Shown here: positions 20,579-28,779 of the stretch, one piece after another | How positions within the stretch are numbered: the first letter of the stretch is position 1 | How the letters are laid out: every line of letters begins with the position of its first letter | From: Candidatus Avedoeria danica | GTDB taxonomy: Bacteria; Chloroflexota; Anaerolineae; Epilineales; Epilineaceae | Reading direction: 5' to 3' | DNA: 64,000 nucleotides | Assembly (NCBI GenBank): GCA_016703025.1 | Contig: JADJCV010000004.1 | Span: 2,731,501 to 2,795,500, forward strand | Translations under genes and position numbers: made by a program | The notes under the pieces: generated by a model | What the model was told of the DNA's origin: nothing | The model's input: the letters and a program-made list of their open reading frames with translations, nothing else | The model's database searches: none

Positions 20579-21214
20579 GTGCACCCTGCCCATCCGTCCA
20601 CTCGTCCGGCCGCCGTGTCGTCGTCGAGCCACCGCGCCCGCGCGTTCGCGACGATCGTCGCCACCGGCGCGCTCGGCGTTCTCGCGCTGTCGCTCGGCGC
20701 CTGCGAGAATCCCACCGCCACACCCGCCGAGCCGACCGCTCTGCCCGCGACGGCCGAGCCGCCGACGGATGTGCCGCCGCCGACCGCCATCGTGACCCCC
20801 ACCGCCACGCTGACGCCGACGGCCGTCGCCGCGCCGACGCTCCCGCCGCCTCCCCCGGTCGTTCCGACGACCGCCGCCGTCGCCCAGCCGACGGTCGCCG
20901 CACCTGTCGTGGCCCCGACGACCGCACCGGTGCCGACGGCCAACAGCGGTCTGCCGGTCATCGAGTTCTATCCGGACAACGGCCAAGCGAATCTCGGCAA
21001 GGATCAGCTTTGCACGGCGGTGAACTGGCGCACGGAAAACGTGACGGATGTCCGGCTGCAGATCGGCGGCGGACCGGCGACGTCCGTGGCCGCAAGCGGG
21101 CGGCAGGGCGACATTTGCTTTGGCGAGGACAAGCTGAAGATCAGGCTCATCTACAAGCACACGGACGGCCGCGAGGAGAGCCGGGAAATCGACCTTACCC
21201 GCGAGGACGACTGA
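20579..21214 (+). CDS. Lipoprotein with Pro/Thr stalk and small Ig-like domain
   Basis: The 211-aa protein starts at GTG 20579, with TGGAG upstream. Its N-terminus runs into a lipobox, LALSLGACEN, so it should be lipidated at Cys. A long low-complexity stalk of Pro, Thr, Ala and Val (about residues 45-125) follows. The C-terminal 85 residues look folded: LPVIEFYPDNGQANLGKDQ, CTAVNWRTENVTDVRLQIGG, IRLIYKHTDGREESREIDL. This has the strand pattern of an Ig-like or Chloroflexota-type surface domain with two cysteines. I do not recognise a named family. It lies alone between the hairpin at 20444 and the convergent DedA gene. Confidence 0.75.
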   Translation: MHPAHPSTRPAAVSSSSHRARAFATIVATGALGVLALSLGACENPTATPAEPTALPATAEPPTDVPPPTAIVTPTATLTPTAVAAPTLPPPPPVVPTTAAVAQPTVAAPVVAPTTAPVPTANSGLPVIEFYPDNGQANLGKDQLCTAVNWRTENVTDVRLQIGGGPATSVAASGRQGDICFGEDKLKIRLIYKHTDGREESREIDLTREDD

Positions 21215-21247
21215 TCGACCCGGACCGTCCGTCCCTCCGAACACGCG

Positions 21248-21850
21248 TCAGACCGTTCGCACCGCCCGCCAGACGTTCCAGGCAACGGCGGTGAAGATGG
21301 CGACGATCACAACGCCGACGACGAGGTTGTAGTCGCGCATCACGCGCGTGAGCGCTTGGACGTTGCCGCCGAGGACGCGGCCGAGTGCGAGCAGGCAGCC
21401 GTTCCAGATGAGCGAGCTCACCGTCGACCAGAACAGGACGATGCCGAGCCGGTAGTCCATCATGCCGGCCGCCACGAAGAAGAACGTCCGCACGCCGGCC
21501 AGGAATCGGTTCACGACGAGGTACATCGGGCCGTGGCGGTCGAAGCGGTCCAGCAGCATCGTCACGGCCACGCGCGTGCGCGGCGTAAGTCGATCGAGGC
21601 CGCGCCGCGCGACCGCCCGCCCGGCCCACCACGAAGCCGCGGACCCGGCCACCGCGCCGGCCGTCACGGTGACGAACACCGGCCACATCGGCCAGCCGAG
21701 CGCGGTGAAGAGGGCAGCGCCGGCCACGACGACGGTGTCGCCCGGAAAGGGCGGCAGGATGTACTCGAGGAACGTCCCGGCGAACAGCACGGCGAAGATC
21801 ACCCACAGCGGCAGGTTGCGCAGTTGATGCAAGAGAGCGTCGATCTCCAC
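21248..21850 (-). CDS. DedA family (VTT/SNARE-associated) membrane protein
   Basis: The 200-aa membrane protein has the DedA signature: an N-terminal reentrant segment FAGTFLEYILPPFPGDTVVV, a central RFDRHGPMYLVVNRFLAGVR with the conserved Arg, then FFFVAAGMMDYRLG and FWSTVSSLIWNGCL. DedA proteins act in phospholipid (undecaprenyl phosphate or aminophospholipid) transport in the few studied members. GTG at 21850 (VEIDALLHQL) is chosen because it begins just before the family's usual N-terminus and avoids overlap with the divergent HemQ-like gene; an open frame extends upstream to 22072. Confidence 0.88.
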   Translation of the reverse strand: MEIDALLHQLRNLPLWVIFAVLFAGTFLEYILPPFPGDTVVVAGAALFTALGWPMWPVFVTVTAGAVAGSAASWWAGRAVARRGLDRLTPRTRVAVTMLLDRFDRHGPMYLVVNRFLAGVRTFFFVAAGMMDYRLGIVLFWSTVSSLIWNGCLLALGRVLGGNVQALTRVMRDYNLVVGVVIVAIFTAVAWNVWRAVRTV

Positions 21851-21968
21851 GTCGGGTTGCCTGTCGTGCGCTGCCGTATACTTCGGGCGTCGATCGTCCG
21901 TCGGTGCCGGGAGGGGGCGATACTGTAGCACGCGCTTCGCCCGGCCCTGTTGCTCATGCGCCAGAGGG

Positions 21969-22715
21969 ATGCGTACCCCAATGATCGAGCCCGGCCTGCC
22001 CGTTCCCGAGGTCGCCGAGAAAGGCGGGCCAAGGGATGGTGCGCCGCAAGTGCTGGACCGACGTCTGTACATGCAGTTGCAGGCCTTCGGCGGCTGCCCG
22101 GATCCCGGGCCGCTCGTCGCTGCACTGACCGCCGCACCGTTCGGCGCCGTCCTCTACGCCGACGCCGGCGACCCGCGGGGCGTCGCGCTCTTGACCTTCG
22201 CCACCGACCCGACGTTCTTCGTCGCCGAGCTGCGCGCCTTCCTGAACACCCCGCCGTTTTCCGAGCTTGCCCACAAGCCCGAGCTGACGATGTTCGGCCG
22301 GACGTACAGCCTCGGCTATGAGCCCGACCTAGCCGACACGCTCCTCGATCGCCCGCGCCGCGCCGTGCTGAACCCCGACGAGCGCTGGGCGGTGTGGTAC
22401 CCGCTGCGGCGCAAGGGCGCCTTCGCCGCCGCACCTCTTTCCGAACAGCGCGAGATGCTCAAAGAGCACGGCACGATCGGCATGGCCTACGGCCGCGCCG
22501 GACTGGCGCATGACGTCCGCCTGGCGTGCTTCGGCCTCGACACCCACGACAACGACTTCGTCGTCGCCCTGACGGGCCGCGACCTGCACCCGCTCTCCAA
22601 GGTCGTCGAGGAAATGCGAAAGACGCGCCAGACATCGACGTTCATGGACCGGCTCGGGCCGTTCTTTGTCGGGCACGCGGTGTGGCAGCGGGATGGAGTG
22701 GGCGGGAACGCGTAG
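21969..22715 (+). CDS. hemQ: Chlorite dismutase-family protein, probably coproheme decarboxylase HemQ
   Basis: The 248-aa protein has the family core LYMQLQAFGG, VALLTFATDPTFFVAELRAF, the linker WAVWYPLRRKGAF, SEQREMLKEHGTIGMAYG and FGLDTHDNDFVVALTGRDLHPLSKVVEEMRKT. In HemQ the second half binds Fe-coproporphyrin III and decarboxylates it to heme b. The chain carries Tyr and His near EHGTIGMAYG, but I cannot assign the active-site residues without an alignment. A ferrochelatase of the iron-sulfur type lies at 58828, which supports the coproporphyrin-dependent heme pathway rather than chlorite detoxification. The start may be 21969 or the second Met at 21981. An intrinsic terminator follows at 22821. 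Confidence 0.85.
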   Translation: MRTPMIEPGLPVPEVAEKGGPRDGAPQVLDRRLYMQLQAFGGCPDPGPLVAALTAAPFGAVLYADAGDPRGVALLTFATDPTFFVAELRAFLNTPPFSELAHKPELTMFGRTYSLGYEPDLADTLLDRPRRAVLNPDERWAVWYPLRRKGAFAAAPLSEQREMLKEHGTIGMAYGRAGLAHDVRLACFGLDTHDNDFVVALTGRDLHPLSKVVEEMRKTRQTSTFMDRLGPFFVGHAVWQRDGVGGNA

Positions 22716-23177
22716 CGTCCCGTGATCTACGGCCCCTTCCTCCGGCGGTAAACCGTCGCACCCCCCGGGACACCCGTCCCGCTCCAGCGCGCCCCGTGTA
22801 GACAGGGCCGACGCGAACCCAAGGCCCCTCGCCCTCGTGGCGGGGGGCCTTTCTCGTTGTGCGAATTCTTGTTGGGCTTGTGCGCTTGCTGGTTGAGCTT
22901 GAGCGCTTTGATGGGTGTGATCTCTGGGATCCGCAGCGCGCCTGGATGGGCTTGACGATGCCTTGACGATGCCCTCACGCCCGCCTGACGCCCCCCCGGT
23001 AGTCTGTCGCCGCAATCAGGCACCGGGGAGGCGCGGACATGTTCGAGGGCAACTAGATCTCTGTCGACCACACCACCATGACGGCCACGGCAACCCCCGC
23101 ATCGCGCGGCGGACGCCGTCTCGACGGACCCACCGATGACGAACCGCCAGCTGGGCTGGCAAGGCAGGAGCAAGGCG
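22716..23177. other. Intergenic region with terminator and direct repeats
   Basis: The stretch between the HemQ-like gene and the small 68-aa gene holds the terminator at 22821-22851. It also has a degenerate run of GCTTG-type words (about 22870-22905) and a perfect 11-bp tandem duplication, CTTGACGATGC, at 22951-22961 and 22962-22972. No further gene is supported. Confidence 0.5.
22821..22858 (+). terminator. Intrinsic terminator after the HemQ-like gene
   Basis: AAGGCCCC plus TCGCC (22821-22833) pairs with GGCGG plus GGGGCCTT (22839-22851) around the loop CTCGT, followed by a T-rich TTTCTCGTT. This is a classical rho-independent terminator shape. Confidence 0.8.
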
Positions 23178-23384
23178 ATGATGACGACCGATACCCCGTG
23201 GCACGAGAGCTTCATGGTCCGCCTGTGGGCGGAACCGGACGGCGAGCAGCTGGTCCTGCGGGGCAGCGCGCACAACGTGCAGACCGGGCGGACGGTGTAC
23301 TTCAACACGCTGGACCTGCCGGTCGGGTTGATCCGCGAAGCCGCCGAGCGCCTGAGCGGGGCGCAGGAGCGGATGCTGTCATGA
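23178..23384 (+). CDS. Small conserved-looking protein (68 aa), function unknown
   Basis: From the ATG at 23178, with AGGAG 7-8 nt upstream, the frame reads MMTTDTPWHESFMVRLWAEP, then DGEQLVLRGSAHNVQTGR, TVYFNTLDLPVGLIREAAERL. The pattern HESF-x-VR-[LI]-W, a GS/GQ-x-H-VQ-[ST]-G-x-x-x-YF segment and a closing helix resembles a family of short uncharacterised proteins I associate with Chloroflexota. The name and role are not known to me. An in-frame ATG at 23136 is a weaker start. The stop overlaps an ATG that opens the frame of the next, secreted protein, suggesting cotranscription with it. Confidence 0.65.
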   Translation: MMTTDTPWHESFMVRLWAEPDGEQLVLRGSAHNVQTGRTVYFNTLDLPVGLIREAAERLSGAQERMLS

Positions 23385-23557
23385 GCACGCGAAGCCCCGG
23401 CGCCAACGCGCGCCCTCCCTTGTCGGAACGAACCCCGCGTCCCAACGGCATCGGCAGCCGTAGGACGCCGGCCCATACCGCGGCCACTTCCGGCCGCGCC
23501 GCTTCCCTCGTCGCGGCGGAGCTCGCTCCGCCAACCATCTCACTGTCGGAGGTCGAG

Positions 23558-26137
23558 ATGAACACGAAACTCACTGGCAAGCTTCTCCCCCAACTTCTGT
23601 TCGCCCTTGCGGCGGTCATGGGCCTGGCCCTTGGCGCCGCCCTTCGCGCTCCGGCGGCGCTGGCGCAGTCGGCGCCGCAGGCCGGGCCGGACACATCGCA
23701 CGACGTCACCGCCCCAGATGCGCCCGCCCTGACGACGGACGTCGCCTCGGCCGGCATGGCGCCGCAGGCCGGGCCGGGGATCCCCGGGCCGAACCCGCCC
23801 GCACTGCCGGCCATCCTGCAGCCCGAGTCCGCCGCGTCCGAGGCGTTCCTGCCGATCCTCGGCTACCTCGGCAACGACGAGGTCTGCGACACCTGGGTCA
23901 CCGCCCAGAACGTCGGCGCCGGCTTCACGGCCGTGTCGCTCGTCCTGTTCGGCGCGCCGGGCTTCTGCACGCCGCAGGCGGCCGGTCCGCTGAAGATCGA
24001 GTGCTCCGGCATCCTCAAGCCCGGCAGCAGCTGGAACTTCCTCGGCGCCCAGATCCCGGCCGGCGCCAAGAGCGCGCAGGCGTTTGGGCTGTCCACCAAG
24101 ATGTTCAGCGATCTCGGCCTGCTCGGCTTGGTCGGCGGCGAGGACGACATCATCGCCGCCTACTTCTGCGAGACGCTGTTCTTCAACATCGTCGGCGACG
24201 CGGACGACTACCGCCGCTTCAAGTTGGCCTACGACACCGGCGGCGTGTTCGGCGGCATCCCGATGGACCTTGCCGTCGGCCAGCCGATCGCCGTCGAGGT
24301 CTACCGCCGCTGCGTCGGGCCGGACAGCCCGGGCACGATCACGAGCAAGTACGGCGCGATCGGCGGGCGGCGGCTGGGCGTGTACGACCCCGTCTACGGC
24401 GGCTACACCACGTACGTGCCGCTGCTCTACGCCGGCGCCTCGGGCTACGAGAGCTGGATGTACATGCAGAACGTCGGCTACGAGTGCAGCACGGTCGAGA
24501 TCTGGTTCCAGCAGCAGGACACGTGCCTGCGCGCCACGATCTGCGAGGTCTTCACGCTCTCGCCGGGCGAGACGTACCAGTGGGCCGCCAGCGACTGCGT
24601 CGGGCCGGGCTGGGTCGGATCGGCCTGGATCCGCACGAGCCAGCCGATGGCGATCGCGATCGACCACATCGCCCCGAGCCTGTTGATGACGTACGTGGCC
24701 GGCTACGGCTACCTGCGCTACACCTTCGACGGCGAGTACACGTTCAACCCGGCCAGCCAGATGGCGTACGGCCCGCTCGTGTTCAGCGAGTACAACGGCT
24801 GGGACACCGGGATCGTCGTGCAGAACCTCTCCCACGTCGTGAACGCCAAGGTGAAGGTCTACTTCCTCGACCGCTCGGGCGACATCGTGACGACGCTGGT
24901 GGACTGGGTCTGCCCGCGCGGCAGCCAGAGCTTCTTCCTGCCGGCGATCGCCGACCTGCCGGGCAGCTGGGTGGGCAGCGTGCGCGTCGAGAGCCAGAAG
25001 TGGGCGACGCCGGGCGGCCCGGTGGTCGAGGCGCCGCCGGTGCAGGGGGTCGTGCAGCTCGTGCAGTACCCGGACATCCAGCGGCTATCGACGAACGAGG
25101 GGATCGCCTACAACATGCTCCAGGAGTACGACGCGTACGACTGGCAGCTGGGCAACCACCGCGGCGGCAGCGCTTCGGGCACGACGGTGCTGGCGATGCC
25201 GCACCTCGTGAAGGACCTGTCCAACACGGGTGTGACGGATGAGATGGCGATCACGAACTTCATCCCGGTGCCCGGCTTCACGGACTTCGCGATCTACATC
25301 TACGACAGCAACGGGCTGATGGACTACGTCTGCCAGAAGCTGAACGAGAAGCAGGTGGAGTACATCGACCTGGCGACGTGGGGCTACGTGAACAACGGGT
25401 TCAAGGGCAGCGCGATCGTGAGCGCGACGTACTGGCACCACCCGCTGTTCGACGGCAAGGGCGAGTTCCTGCGGCACGTCGTGGGCCTCGGCGCGGTGAC
25501 GATCACGCGCAACGGGGCGGTGCTCTCCGCCGAGGACATGCCCGGCGACGAGGCTTCGGGCACGCTGGCCTTCCCGATCCACAACAGCTTCATGTTCATG
25601 GGCCTCGAGCCGCCGGACTGCCCGGGCCTCGACCCGGCGCCCGGCCCGGCGGACTGCCCGCTGGAGATCGAGATGGCGAGCGGCAACCTGGAGCTCGACA
25701 TCCTCGACGGGCAGACGACCGAGCACACGATCAAGGTGCAGCACGGGCTGGCGGACGTGTTCCAGATGTGCGAGGTGACCGACGTGGACGTCCAGCTGAG
25801 CGTCCTGCACTCCGACGACAGCGACCTCGACGTCGACCTCATCCACACCGTCGACCCGACCGGCGTGCCGGTCTCCACGACGGCGGACCTGTTCAGCGGG
25901 ATCTGCCCCGGCGGCAGCGGGATCGTGGCTGAGATCGACGACGACGCCGCCACGCTGATCGGCAGCGTCTGCGCCCCGATCGGCGGCAAGTACAAGACCG
26001 CCGGCAACACCCTCAGCCTCTTCGAAGGCGAGTTCCCCGGCGACGACTGGACCCTCCGCATCACCGACAACGGCGCCGGCGACCAGGGCAAGCTCCTCAA
26101 CTGGACCATCCAGCTGCGGACGCGGACGAACTACTAG
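23558..26137 (+). CDS. Large secreted protein with three F/Y-x-P...QN modules and C-terminal P-domain
   Basis: The 859-aa protein begins with a signal peptide MNTKLTGKLLPQLLFALAAV ending near ALAQSA; GGAGG with about 6 nt spacing favours ATG 23558 over the longer frame. Repeating segments follow: EAFLPILGYLGND then CDTWVTAQNVG; TTYVPLLYAGASG then YESWMYMQNVG; MAYGPLVFSEYNG then WDTGIVVQNLS. Each is followed by a strand such as VEIWFQQ or VKVYFLD, so they look like repeated beta modules. Residues 700-859 form a proprotein-convertase P/HomoB domain (DVDVQLSVLHSDDSDLDVDL, DWTLRITDNGAGDQGKLLNWTI). No protease domain is present. I infer a structural or adhesive extracellular role. A strong terminator follows. 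Confidence 0.85.
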   Translation: MNTKLTGKLLPQLLFALAAVMGLALGAALRAPAALAQSAPQAGPDTSHDVTAPDAPALTTDVASAGMAPQAGPGIPGPNPPALPAILQPESAASEAFLPILGYLGNDEVCDTWVTAQNVGAGFTAVSLVLFGAPGFCTPQAAGPLKIECSGILKPGSSWNFLGAQIPAGAKSAQAFGLSTKMFSDLGLLGLVGGEDDIIAAYFCETLFFNIVGDADDYRRFKLAYDTGGVFGGIPMDLAVGQPIAVEVYRRCVGPDSPGTITSKYGAIGGRRLGVYDPVYGGYTTYVPLLYAGASGYESWMYMQNVGYECSTVEIWFQQQDTCLRATICEVFTLSPGETYQWAASDCVGPGWVGSAWIRTSQPMAIAIDHIAPSLLMTYVAGYGYLRYTFDGEYTFNPASQMAYGPLVFSEYNGWDTGIVVQNLSHVVNAKVKVYFLDRSGDIVTTLVDWVCPRGSQSFFLPAIADLPGSWVGSVRVESQKWATPGGPVVEAPPVQGVVQLVQYPDIQRLSTNEGIAYNMLQEYDAYDWQLGNHRGGSASGTTVLAMPHLVKDLSNTGVTDEMAITNFIPVPGFTDFAIYIYDSNGLMDYVCQKLNEKQVEYIDLATWGYVNNGFKGSAIVSATYWHHPLFDGKGEFLRHVVGLGAVTITRNGAVLSAEDMPGDEASGTLAFPIHNSFMFMGLEPPDCPGLDPAPGPADCPLEIEMASGNLELDILDGQTTEHTIKVQHGLADVFQMCEVTDVDVQLSVLHSDDSDLDVDLIHTVDPTGVPVSTTADLFSGICPGGSGIVAEIDDDAATLIGSVCAPIGGKYKTAGNTLSLFEGEFPGDDWTLRITDNGAGDQGKLLNWTIQLRTRTNY

Positions 26138-26285
26138 GGACGAGCACGAACCGGTAGGTTTCCACGAGCCGGTGCCGCCACCGCCGCCGAACGGGAACGG
26201 CACCCCCAGTCGCACGGACCCCACGACGACACGACATCGCACGGTTTGACCGATCGACCTCCGACAAGGTCCGACACGGGATCAC

Positions 26286-26324
26286 CACCGCGGCCCCCTC
26301 GCCAACAACGAGGGGGCCGCGGTG
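26286..26324 (+). terminator. Terminator hairpin after the P-domain protein gene
   Basis: A perfect 16-bp stem (26286-26301 with 26309-26324, loop CCAACAA) is followed by CGTTTG. It lies about 150 nt downstream of the stop codon and before the next gene on the same strand. Confidence 0.75.
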
Positions 26325-26458
26325 CGTTTGCGGCCGACGCCCGCCATCCCCGGCCCATGTCGTCATGCCGCCGCCCCAGCACGCGGATCATTGTCTTGTC
26401 CGGCTCGGCCCGGCATCATGATCGCCCCTGTCCGACCCACAGACCCGGAGATCCCCCG

Positions 26459-27328
26459 ATGCCACGCGCCCACCGCGGCCCGCCCCCCCGTTCACGCGCC
26501 GCCGCCCTCGTCGTCTGCGCAGCGGCCCTCGCCCTCGCCGCGTGCGACGGCGCGATGTCGCCCAACGAAGCGGATGTACATGCCCCCGCGACGCTGCCGT
26601 CCGCACCCGCCCCGACGCTGTCGCCGCCCGACGCGGAGCGCGGTCCGACATCGACGCCCGATGCGGGGGCGGCGTTCGTCGGCGGTGACAATGCAACGTT
26701 CCAGGGCGTGACGATCGTTTGGCCGGAGGGCCTGGCAAACGGCGCCGGGGTGAAGGCCGAGCCGGCGACGGCGTCCAGCCCCGACGCGGCGCCGCCGGCG
26801 ACGACGTTCGTGCTGGACGGCTACGCCGACGCCGAAGCGCAGTTCCCGGCGACCGTCAAGGTCTACGCGCTCGGGCAAGGCGGGCCTGACCTGGCGGACG
26901 CCGTCGCGTCGCTCAAGTCGATTCTCGCCGAACAGCCGGCCGAGCCAAAGGTTCCGATGCCGGCGACGCCTGCCAGTCGCGTGTTCATGACCCACATCCA
27001 TTATGTCGACGGCGCCGGTTACCGCGGGGTGCGGTTCGTCACACAGCTTGCCCAGGACATCCAGCCCATCAACAACGCCTCGCTCGTCTACGCCTTCGAA
27101 GGCTTGACCGACGACGGAACACGCTGGATCCAGGGCCGCCTGCCGATCGACGCCCGCAGCGATGCCGTGCTGCCGAACGCGAACATCGACGACTATGCCG
27201 GCTTTGCGCAGCGCTTCGACAGCTATCTCGTCGCCACGACCGCCGCCGTCAACGCCCTCGCGCCGTCGGACTTCACGCCGACGTTGGACGCGCTGGACGC
27301 GCTCGTCGGGGGGCTGCTGCTGCGCTGA
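26459..27328 (+). CDS. Lipoprotein, function unknown
   Basis: The 289-aa protein starts at ATG 26459 with CCGGAG upstream. The N-terminus has Arg residues, a hydrophobic stretch and the lipobox LALAACDG. A Pro/Thr/Ala-rich linker (about residues 30-70) leads to a folded domain: FQGVTIVWPEGLANG, FVLDGYADAEAQFPATVKVY, RVFMTHIHYVDGAGYRGVRF, VYAFEGLTDDGTRWIQGRLP and a helix at the end. Similar 'VYAFQGLTSDG-x-Y' segments occur in uncharacterised secreted proteins, but I do not know a named domain. It is monocistronic, with a terminator in front and a convergent gene behind. Confidence 0.75.
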   Translation: MPRAHRGPPPRSRAAALVVCAAALALAACDGAMSPNEADVHAPATLPSAPAPTLSPPDAERGPTSTPDAGAAFVGGDNATFQGVTIVWPEGLANGAGVKAEPATASSPDAAPPATTFVLDGYADAEAQFPATVKVYALGQGGPDLADAVASLKSILAEQPAEPKVPMPATPASRVFMTHIHYVDGAGYRGVRFVTQLAQDIQPINNASLVYAFEGLTDDGTRWIQGRLPIDARSDAVLPNANIDDYAGFAQRFDSYLVATTAAVNALAPSDFTPTLDALDALVGGLLLR

Positions 27329-27413
27329 TCTCCGCCAACGGTACCCGCACCCCCTCCGACGCCACCGCCCCGGTCGCCTGCGACGGCACTGCCCCGCGCC
27401 GTCCGACCTCGAC

Positions 27414-28766
27414 CTACGCCGTCCGACCCGCCCATGGGAAGTACTGCCGTCTGCTCGCTCCCCCCGGCACCGGCGTCGCCGGCGCGTCCGGCGCATCCGC
27501 GCGCGCGCGCACGACGCCGTGCAGCGTCGGCGTGAAGCCGGGGAAGACGCTCGGCAGCGCGGCGTTCGCCAGGCGCTTGAGGACGATCTCGCCCAAGACG
27601 TCGCGATAGTCGATCGTCACCGCCAGGTCCTCGCCGCCGGACAGCGCATCCGGCTCGAGGCCGGGCCAGATCGTGTGGACGCCCTTCACGACACCGCCGC
27701 CGAGGACGAACATGCAGTTGCCGTGGCCGTGGTCCGTGCCGTTGCCGCCGTTCTGGGCGACGCGTCGGCCGAACTCGCTCATCGTGACGACGGTCACGCC
27801 CGGATCGTCCAGCCGGCGGCCCAAGTCCGCGGCGAAGGCGGCGAGGGCCGCGTCGAATGAGGCGAGCAGGCGGGACATCAGGCCCTCGGTCGGGTCGCTC
27901 GAGCCTTGCCAGACCTGTATCGCGTGCGTGTCCCACTCGCCGATGTCGACGCACGCCACCTCGAGGCCGACGTCGGCCTTGATCAACTGCGCGATCTGCG
28001 CCAGCGACCGGCCGAACGACGTCTCGGGGTAGGCGGCGCCGTTCTCGGGCCGGTACTGCTGCGGGTCGGCGCGCTCGAGGATCGCCAGCGCCTCGAATGC
28101 CCCGAGCGCGTTCTCATCGAACCAGTCGCCCGAGCCGTAGAGCGAACGCAGGCGGGACTGGAAGGCGGCCAGGTCGAGGTCGGCGTCCAGGTGGAAGTCG
28201 GCGATGCTGCGCAGCGCGGCGGCCGAGACCGGACCGTAGAGGCTGAGCGGCAGCATGTCGCCCATCCCGACCGCCCGGAACGGCGATCCGTTGCGCGCCG
28301 CGGTGGCCTCGAGGTGGCGGCCGATCCAGCCGGTGTTCACGCTCCGCTCGCCCGGCGTGCCGCGCTCCATGTAATCCATCGCGTCGAAGTGGCTGCGCGA
28401 GTCGTCCGGCGAGCCGACGGCGTGGACGACCGCCAGCCGCCCATCATCCCACAACCGCCCGAGCCCGGGCATGGCAGGGTTCAGCGCGAAGCGGTCGTCC
28501 AGCCGCCGGCCGCTCTTGGCGTCGCCCGTCCGTGGCGCCTTGATCGCCAGCGCAGGGCGGAGGTCGTAGTACCGGCGCTCCTCGTACGGGATCACCGCCG
28601 AAAGCCCGTCCATCCCGCCTCGCTGGAACACGCACACCAGGACGTCGCCGCGCGGTGGCGCGTCCGCGGCACGGAAGGCCAGGCGGGGCATCCAAGCGGG
28701 CAGGGCGCGGGCGGCGGCGGCGGCGCTGGATGCGATCATCGAACGACGGGTTCGCAGAGCGGTCAT
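27414..28766 (-). CDS. DUF1501 domain protein, Tat-exported
   Basis: The 450-aa protein begins MTALRTRRSMIASSAAAAARA, a twin-arginine signal. DUF1501 features follow: LVCVFQRGGMDGLSAVIPY, FALNPAMPGL, AVVHAVGSPDDSRSHFDAMD, VACVDIGEWDTHAIQVWQG, VVTMSEFGRRVAQNGGNGTDHGHGNCMFVLGGGV. The domain is related to sulfatase/alkaline-phosphatase-like folds; its biochemical role is not known. The ATG at 28766 has CGGAG upstream and starts 14 nt after the DUF1800 stop, so the two genes form one transcript. Co-occurrence of DUF1501 and DUF1800 as exported partners is common in several phyla. Confidence 0.93.
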   Translation of the reverse strand: MTALRTRRSMIASSAAAAARALPAWMPRLAFRAADAPPRGDVLVCVFQRGGMDGLSAVIPYEERRYYDLRPALAIKAPRTGDAKSGRRLDDRFALNPAMPGLGRLWDDGRLAVVHAVGSPDDSRSHFDAMDYMERGTPGERSVNTGWIGRHLEATAARNGSPFRAVGMGDMLPLSLYGPVSAAALRSIADFHLDADLDLAAFQSRLRSLYGSGDWFDENALGAFEALAILERADPQQYRPENGAAYPETSFGRSLAQIAQLIKADVGLEVACVDIGEWDTHAIQVWQGSSDPTEGLMSRLLASFDAALAAFAADLGRRLDDPGVTVVTMSEFGRRVAQNGGNGTDHGHGNCMFVLGGGVVKGVHTIWPGLEPDALSGGEDLAVTIDYRDVLGEIVLKRLANAALPSVFPGFTPTLHGVVRARADAPDAPATPVPGGASRRQYFPWAGRTA

Positions 28767-28779
28767 CGTGTGCACTCCG

